Assembly (NCBI GenBank): GCA_029935295.1
Contig: JAOZKP010000102.1
Location: forward strand, 1-9,881
Reading direction: 5' to 3'
Source of the DNA: a bacterium
Lineage (GTDB): Bacteria; Desulfobacterota; Anaeroferrophillalia; Anaeroferrophillales; Tharpellaceae
Length of the DNA: 9,881 bases
Shown here: positions 6,789-9,881 of the stretch, in pieces
Position numbering within the stretch: position 1 is the first letter of the stretch
Layout of the letters: the number at the start of each line of letters is the position of its first letter
Notes under the pieces: generated by a model
What the model saw: only the letters and a program-made list of their open reading frames with translations
What the model was told of the DNA's origin: nothing
Databases searched by the model: none
Position numbers and translations under genes: made by a program

Positions 6789-8260
6789 TTCCAACTAGTG
6801 ACTCTCGTTTGAATTGGATTATATGTCTTACCCATTTTCCCGAAAAGATTGCTGTAGTTTTTTCACAAACAATTAAAGCTCCAGTCCTGAAATCTTTATT
6901 TAAGCAATGTAAAAGTTCAGGGATGACTGTAGTTTCAGATCACCATCGTGGAAACGGATTCTTACCTCTGTCACAATCACAACTCAATGAATTGGGTTGC
7001 GACGCAGCCGTGTACATAACAGACTGCAGAGATTCTATTGCATCAATCATAAAAAAAATTAATCTAATCAGCAATTTTTTTATAGAAGAGTTCATAGTCT
7101 TCCCCGGTTGGAGTAATCCACGGTGGTGTATCTCTCATAATCGTTCACTCAAGCCGGGTAAAATTTCCCGCTTGATTAAACCAGTAAATATCATCGCCAA
7201 AATAGCAGTAATCATTTTTAGATTGCTGAAAACGTTAAACATATCCCAGCACCTTTTCTCTTGCCGAATAATTTTTGCCTATCATGATAAAATTTCTTTT
7301 GTTAATTTTTTTCAAACTATAGGACCTAATATAAGACCGGGCATCATCTATACCGGTTCATTTGGCCCTCTACAGAAATTCACTGTAGAATTAATTGACA
7401 ATAAAAGCAACCCATTTGCATATGCAAAATTCGGTTTTAATGACTTTATCAAACAAGCCATTCAAAACGAGAAAAAAACATTAAAACAGTTAAAAGCCCT
7501 ATCTTTATCAAGAATAATAGTACCTGAACTACTCGAAGTTCAGGTACCTGAACTGTTTTATGACAGGACAATGATAACAAAACATTTGGAAGGTGGTAAA
7601 CCTTTACAGTCGGTTACCGACACACTTTTAGCCGGATTGGGTGAACTTATAAAAGCCACTCAAGACAATAATAGCCTCACCTTAAAAAAATATTTTGACT
7701 CTCTTGTAGAATCTCTACATGAACTGAATTGTTCCGATATTGATCAAAAAATTACCGCAATCAGAGATGGCGTTATAGCTGTTTTAGAAAAGATAGCTCT
7801 GAGTTTTGATAGTTCCATCATGCTGCCATTAGCCCTTAGTCATGGAGATTTTACCCGTTGGAACATTCGCTCTGATAATCAGAGAAATTATGTTGTCGAT
7901 TGGGAAGAAGCTTCAATGAAACCACTTGGCCATGACTTGCTCACCTTTATTTTAGTGGAAAACCTGTTAATTCATCACTATAAACAGGAACGGATAGTGT
8001 TGATTATGGAAAATGAAATAAAGGTTGGAGTGTTAAATAGATTTTTAGATGAAAATGGAATTAATCAGGGCACTGTCAATAACTCCATGTTTGGTATTTT
8101 ATTTTTTGCAGAAGTAATTCGTTACAATATTTGGCATATATCGATGCATAATCAATTCAAATACCCAATTAAAGAGAGTTTGTATGATTTTGTTAACACA
8201 TCCTGGGCGTGTATGAGCGCTCTGCTTCCTTCCCCCACTTCTATAAATTCAAATAAATAA
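6755..8260 (+). CDS. APH-type phosphotransferase-like protein of a polysaccharide locus
   Basis: Cytoplasmic 501-residue protein whose C-terminal half is a kinase-like APH/choline-kinase fold. Visible elements are a glycine-bearing loop TGSFGP (200-205), a lysine in AKFG (K225), a glutamate in NEKKTL (E239), the catalytic loop HGDFTRWN (363-370) with D365 and N370, and a metal-binding aspartate in VVDWEEA (D382). All key catalytic positions are present, so it should be active. The first 200 residues are not a kinase lobe. They include FPGWSNPRW (116-124), which I recall as typical of kinase-like proteins in exopolysaccharide clusters, but I do not recognise a named fold. The substrate is probably a sugar or lipid-linked intermediate rather than an antibiotic, judging by its neighbours; this is inference. 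It overlaps the P-loop gene by 34 bases and uses a GTG start. No clear terminator follows. Confidence 0.78.
   Translation: MPEDNVKAVSIIPTSDSRLNWIICLTHFPEKIAVVFSQTIKAPVLKSLFKQCKSSGMTVVSDHHRGNGFLPLSQSQLNELGCDAAVYITDCRDSIASIIKKINLISNFFIEEFIVFPGWSNPRWCISHNRSLKPGKISRLIKPVNIIAKIAVIIFRLLKTLNISQHLFSCRIIFAYHDKISFVNFFQTIGPNIRPGIIYTGSFGPLQKFTVELIDNKSNPFAYAKFGFNDFIKQAIQNEKKTLKQLKALSLSRIIVPELLEVQVPELFYDRTMITKHLEGGKPLQSVTDTLLAGLGELIKATQDNNSLTLKKYFDSLVESLHELNCSDIDQKITAIRDGVIAVLEKIALSFDSSIMLPLALSHGDFTRWNIRSDNQRNYVVDWEEASMKPLGHDLLTFILVENLLIHHYKQERIVLIMENEIKVGVLNRFLDENGINQGTVNNSMFGILFFAEVIRYNIWHISMHNQFKYPIKESLYDFVNTSWACMSALLPSPTSINSNK
7520..7554. repeat. Perfect 11-base inverted repeat overlapping a 10-base direct repeat, inside the APH-like gene
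   Basis: GTACCTGAACT (7520-7530) and AGTTCAGGTAC (7537-7547) are perfect complements around a 6-base loop. The element TACCTGAACT at 7521-7530 also recurs directly at 7545-7554. The translated peptide repeats VPEL twice (256-259 and 264-267). It may simply reflect the duplicated coding motif, but the hairpin would be strong in RNA. Confidence 0.8.
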
Positions 8261-8477
8261 TGAACCAACCTTCTCCAACCCGGCAGACCTAAAGTATTTA
8301 CGATGAAACTCAAGTTTGCAAAATGTCAGTAAAGTTTAGATTGCCAGTGGATATCTTTGACGAATATCACACTTATCTTGTGATTTATTCTTTAGGTGCA
8401 AATCGCAAAATAGGTATTGCCTTTAATTATGGTTTGTGCTTAAGGTATGTTGAGATGTCGCAATAGAAATACTTGCT
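8261..8477. other. Non-coding gap before the riboswitch, with one inverted repeat
   Basis: No recognisable gene or strong promoter is seen. An inverted repeat ATCACA (8366-8371) / TGTGAT (8379-8384) surrounds a 7-base loop; it has no following T-tract. A 47-codon + strand frame (8323-8466) has no ribosome site and no recognisable family. The promoter for the riboswitch transcript should lie here, but no convincing -35/-10 or sigma-54 pair stands out. Confidence 0.5.
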
Positions 8478-8560
8478 GAAAAAGCCTCACCCGCCGAAAG
8501 ACGGGGTCGGAAAGCCACGGGTCTTGTCTCCAAAATCTAAAAGACAGCCGGGTTGCCTCT
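8478..8560 (+). ncRNA. GEMM-I riboswitch aptamer (cyclic dinucleotide; c-di-GMP-I family)
   Basis: The sequence carries the conserved core of the GEMM-I aptamer. It has a P2 hairpin, CCCGCC and GACGGG around a GAAA tetraloop (8490-8505, one C-A mismatch). It also has the GTCGGAAAGCC segment (8506-8516) containing the intercalating A at 8511, and the 3' block ACAGCCGGGTTGCC (8544-8557). P3 can form from GTCTT (8521-8525) with AAGAC (8541-8545). Using Vc2 numbering as I recall it, position 20 is G (8484) and the 21-46 pair is C8485-G8510, a compensatory swap of the usual G-C. G20 favours c-di-GMP over cGAMP, although the CGGAAAGCC block is also common in Geobacter cGAMP riboswitches. P1 is weakly defined, so the edges are approximate. 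Confidence 0.85.
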
Positions 8561-8590
8561 TTATTGAAGAGCAGCTTGACTGTCTTTTTT
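8539..8590 (+). terminator. Intrinsic terminator acting as the riboswitch expression platform
   Basis: AAAAGACAG (8539-8547) pairs perfectly with CTGTCTTTT (8580-8588), and the stem runs into a T-tract ending at 8590. An inner hairpin CTCTT/AAGAG (8557-8561 and 8567-8571) stacks inside it. The 5' strand of this stem is also the P3 strand of the aptamer, so the two folds are mutually exclusive. Ligand binding, which stabilises P3, should prevent termination and turn the downstream gene on. This direction of control is inferred from the strand sharing. Confidence 0.75.
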
Positions 8591-8621
8591 GTGGCTGGCA
8601 ATCAGTGCGTAATTTAAAAAT

Positions 8622-8626
8622 GGGAG
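8622..8626 (+). promoter_or_regulatory. Ribosome binding site of the surface protein gene
   Basis: GGGAG lies 6 bases before the ATG at 8633, a good spacing. It is downstream of the terminator and not part of its stem, which suggests that control is by transcription termination rather than by masking of the ribosome site. Confidence 0.75.
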
Positions 8627-8632
8627 ATAAGC

Positions 8633-9881
8633 ATGAAAAAGTTAACCTCAATTTTAGTCGTGATGGCTCTCGTATTTGTTTTTACTGTAACAGGCTCAGC
8701 AGCCTTGGTACCAATCGGCACAGCTCAATTTGATGTAGACGGACCGGATGGGCCGACATACCCTCTTTTGTGGGATGAAGAAGCGTCGGTGATCTGGCTT
8801 GACTATACAGCTATTGAGGCCACCCAACCAACACAAGTTATTTGGGCGGCCAATCTCAACACAGTCAACCCCCTGAATTTAACTTTTGATGAAGGAGTCA
8901 CAGTCGCATTTACAAGTGACTGGCGACTGGCTGAATCTGAGGCAGAATACACAGTAGGTTTGAGAACTTCGGGAGGGGTGGGATTCTTGAACCTTGTATC
9001 CGATTTATATTGGTCAGTGAACCGCTGGGAAACTTCTCCCGGGTTTTTTAATGGGCAATATTACAACCCACTAGCATCAAATGGTTATAATTCCTTTTGG
9101 GACGACTGGCATATGCTTTACGGCTTAGCACTGAGATCGGCAACTGTGGAGATCCTAGCTGTAGCCCCATCCGTCGCGACTCAGGCTGCAACTGCTGTCG
9201 CTAGCACGACGGCCACTGGTAACGGCAACATCACGGCGCTCGGATCTTCCAACCCAACTCAACATGGGATATGTTGGAGTACATCTACGGATCCAACCGT
9301 CGATGATATTAATGATTTCAAAACTACTGACGGTGCGGTTAGTGCCACCGGATCTTTTACTTCCTCTATGACTGGGTTAACCCCAGGCACTCTTTACAAT
9401 GTCCGGGCCTATGCAACCAACAGCGCCGGAACCTCATATGGCACGAATGTAACATTTACCACTCTGGCTCCGGAAATCAACCTCAAGCAAAATACGATAA
9501 ACATAGCTGACGGAGGCAGCCATGACTTTGGAAGTCAAGCAACCGGCACTGATACCGACTTAATCTTTACCATTGAAAATACTGGAACTGCGGATCTTGC
9601 GCTTTCAGGTACTCCAATAATTGCAATAACAGGAGCTGACTCCAGTCAATTCAGCGTGCAAACTCAACCCATATCACCCGTGACCGGAAGTAGCAGCACT
9701 ACATTTACGATCAGATTCTCGCCCACATCAACAGGAGCCAAGACGGCGACTATCGCAATAGCCAATAATGATAGTGATGAAAATCCGTACGACTTGACCA
9801 TTACCGGTACCGGGACAACGGCCGTCGTGCAGGTTTTCTCGGAACATCGTGTCTATGACAGTTGTTTTACTTATGGGGAGG
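8633..9881 (+). CDS. Secreted multidomain surface/matrix protein (3' end outside the window)
   Basis: Frame starting at ATG 8633 stays open to the end of the window (416 codons seen). Residues 1-23 are a Sec signal peptide (MKKLTS, hydrophobic core, then GSA/A). Residues about 30-175 resemble DUF1566/Lcl-like surface domains: a WDEEASVIWLDYT segment, a later SDWRLAESE, then LVSDLYWS and WDDWHMLYGLALRS. Residues about 178-278 look like a fibronectin-III-like repeat, with NPTQHGICWST and LTPGTLYNVRAYATNSAGTS. Residues about 280-395 match a HYDIN/choice-of-anchor-D-like immunoglobulin-fold domain: FGSQATG, FTIENTGTADL, ITGADSSQFSV, FSPTSTG and NPYDLTITGTG. Such proteins are exported and often tied to biofilm matrix or cell surface. 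It is preceded by a riboswitch and terminator. Its base composition looks more GC-rich than the polysaccharide genes. Any C-terminal sorting signal or anchor is beyond the window. Confidence 0.85.
   Translation, partial: MKKLTSILVVMALVFVFTVTGSAALVPIGTAQFDVDGPDGPTYPLLWDEEASVIWLDYTAIEATQPTQVIWAANLNTVNPLNLTFDEGVTVAFTSDWRLAESEAEYTVGLRTSGGVGFLNLVSDLYWSVNRWETSPGFFNGQYYNPLASNGYNSFWDDWHMLYGLALRSATVEILAVAPSVATQAATAVASTTATGNGNITALGSSNPTQHGICWSTSTDPTVDDINDFKTTDGAVSATGSFTSSMTGLTPGTLYNVRAYATNSAGTSYGTNVTFTTLAPEINLKQNTINIADGGSHDFGSQATGTDTDLIFTIENTGTADLALSGTPIIAITGADSSQFSVQTQPISPVTGSSSTTFTIRFSPTSTGAKTATIAIANNDSDENPYDLTITGTGTTAVVQVFSEHRVYDSCFTYGE

Noticed and set aside
6755..8260. Aminoglycoside resistance gene
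   Set aside because: The APH-type catalytic motifs are shared by many sugar and choline kinases. The extra N-terminal region and the polysaccharide context argue against drug resistance.
8366..8384. ATCACA-N7-TGTGAT as a CRP-type site
   Set aside because: The half-sites are in the opposite order from the CRP consensus (TGTGA-N6-TCACA) and the spacing differs.
8473..8733. 86-codon + strand frame starting in the riboswitch
   Set aside because: It reads through the aptamer and terminator in a frame different from the surface protein, has an RNA-structure-driven sequence and overlaps the signal-peptide coding start.

Overview
The window looks like chromosomal DNA of a Gram-negative, AT-rich bacterium. 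The best guess is a member of the Desulfuromonadia/Desulfobacterota (the former delta-proteobacteria). This rests on three things: a Wzx/Wzy-type polysaccharide locus, a Geobacter-style GEMM-I riboswitch, and a secreted protein combining a DUF1566-like region, a fibronectin-III-like domain and a HYDIN/choice-of-anchor-D-like domain. The taxonomic placement is inference; no marker gene is present.

Positions 1-236 are a leader region that may hold the last codons of an upstream gene. Positions 237-8260 form a six-gene polysaccharide block, all on the + strand. In order they are: a Wzz-like chain-length regulator (237-1616), a SAM-dependent methyltransferase (1816-2598), a Wzx-type flippase (2595-3929), a Wzy-type polymerase (3991-5259), a two-domain protein with a nucleotidyltransferase-like half and a thymidylate-kinase-like P-loop half (5379-6788), and an APH-type kinase-like protein (6755-8260). 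The methyltransferase/flippase and P-loop/APH pairs overlap, and the other gaps are short, so one or two transcripts are likely. No glycosyltransferase, initiating phosphoglycosyltransferase or outer-membrane exporter lies in the window, so the locus must continue elsewhere, probably upstream.

Positions 8261-8632 hold no convincing gene but contain a cyclic-dinucleotide riboswitch (about 8478-8560) followed by an intrinsic terminator (8539-8590). One strand is shared between the aptamer and the terminator stem. This controls a secreted, multidomain surface protein that starts at 8633 and runs off the end of the window.

Together the genes describe a matrix or cell-surface region. A repeat unit is made and decorated in the cytoplasm, flipped by Wzx, polymerised by Wzy and length-controlled by Wzz. 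Beside it, a c-di-GMP-family signal gates a probable surface or matrix protein at the RNA level. The least understood parts are the overlapping pair at 5379-8260, whose substrates cannot be read from sequence, and the riboswitch-surface protein unit.
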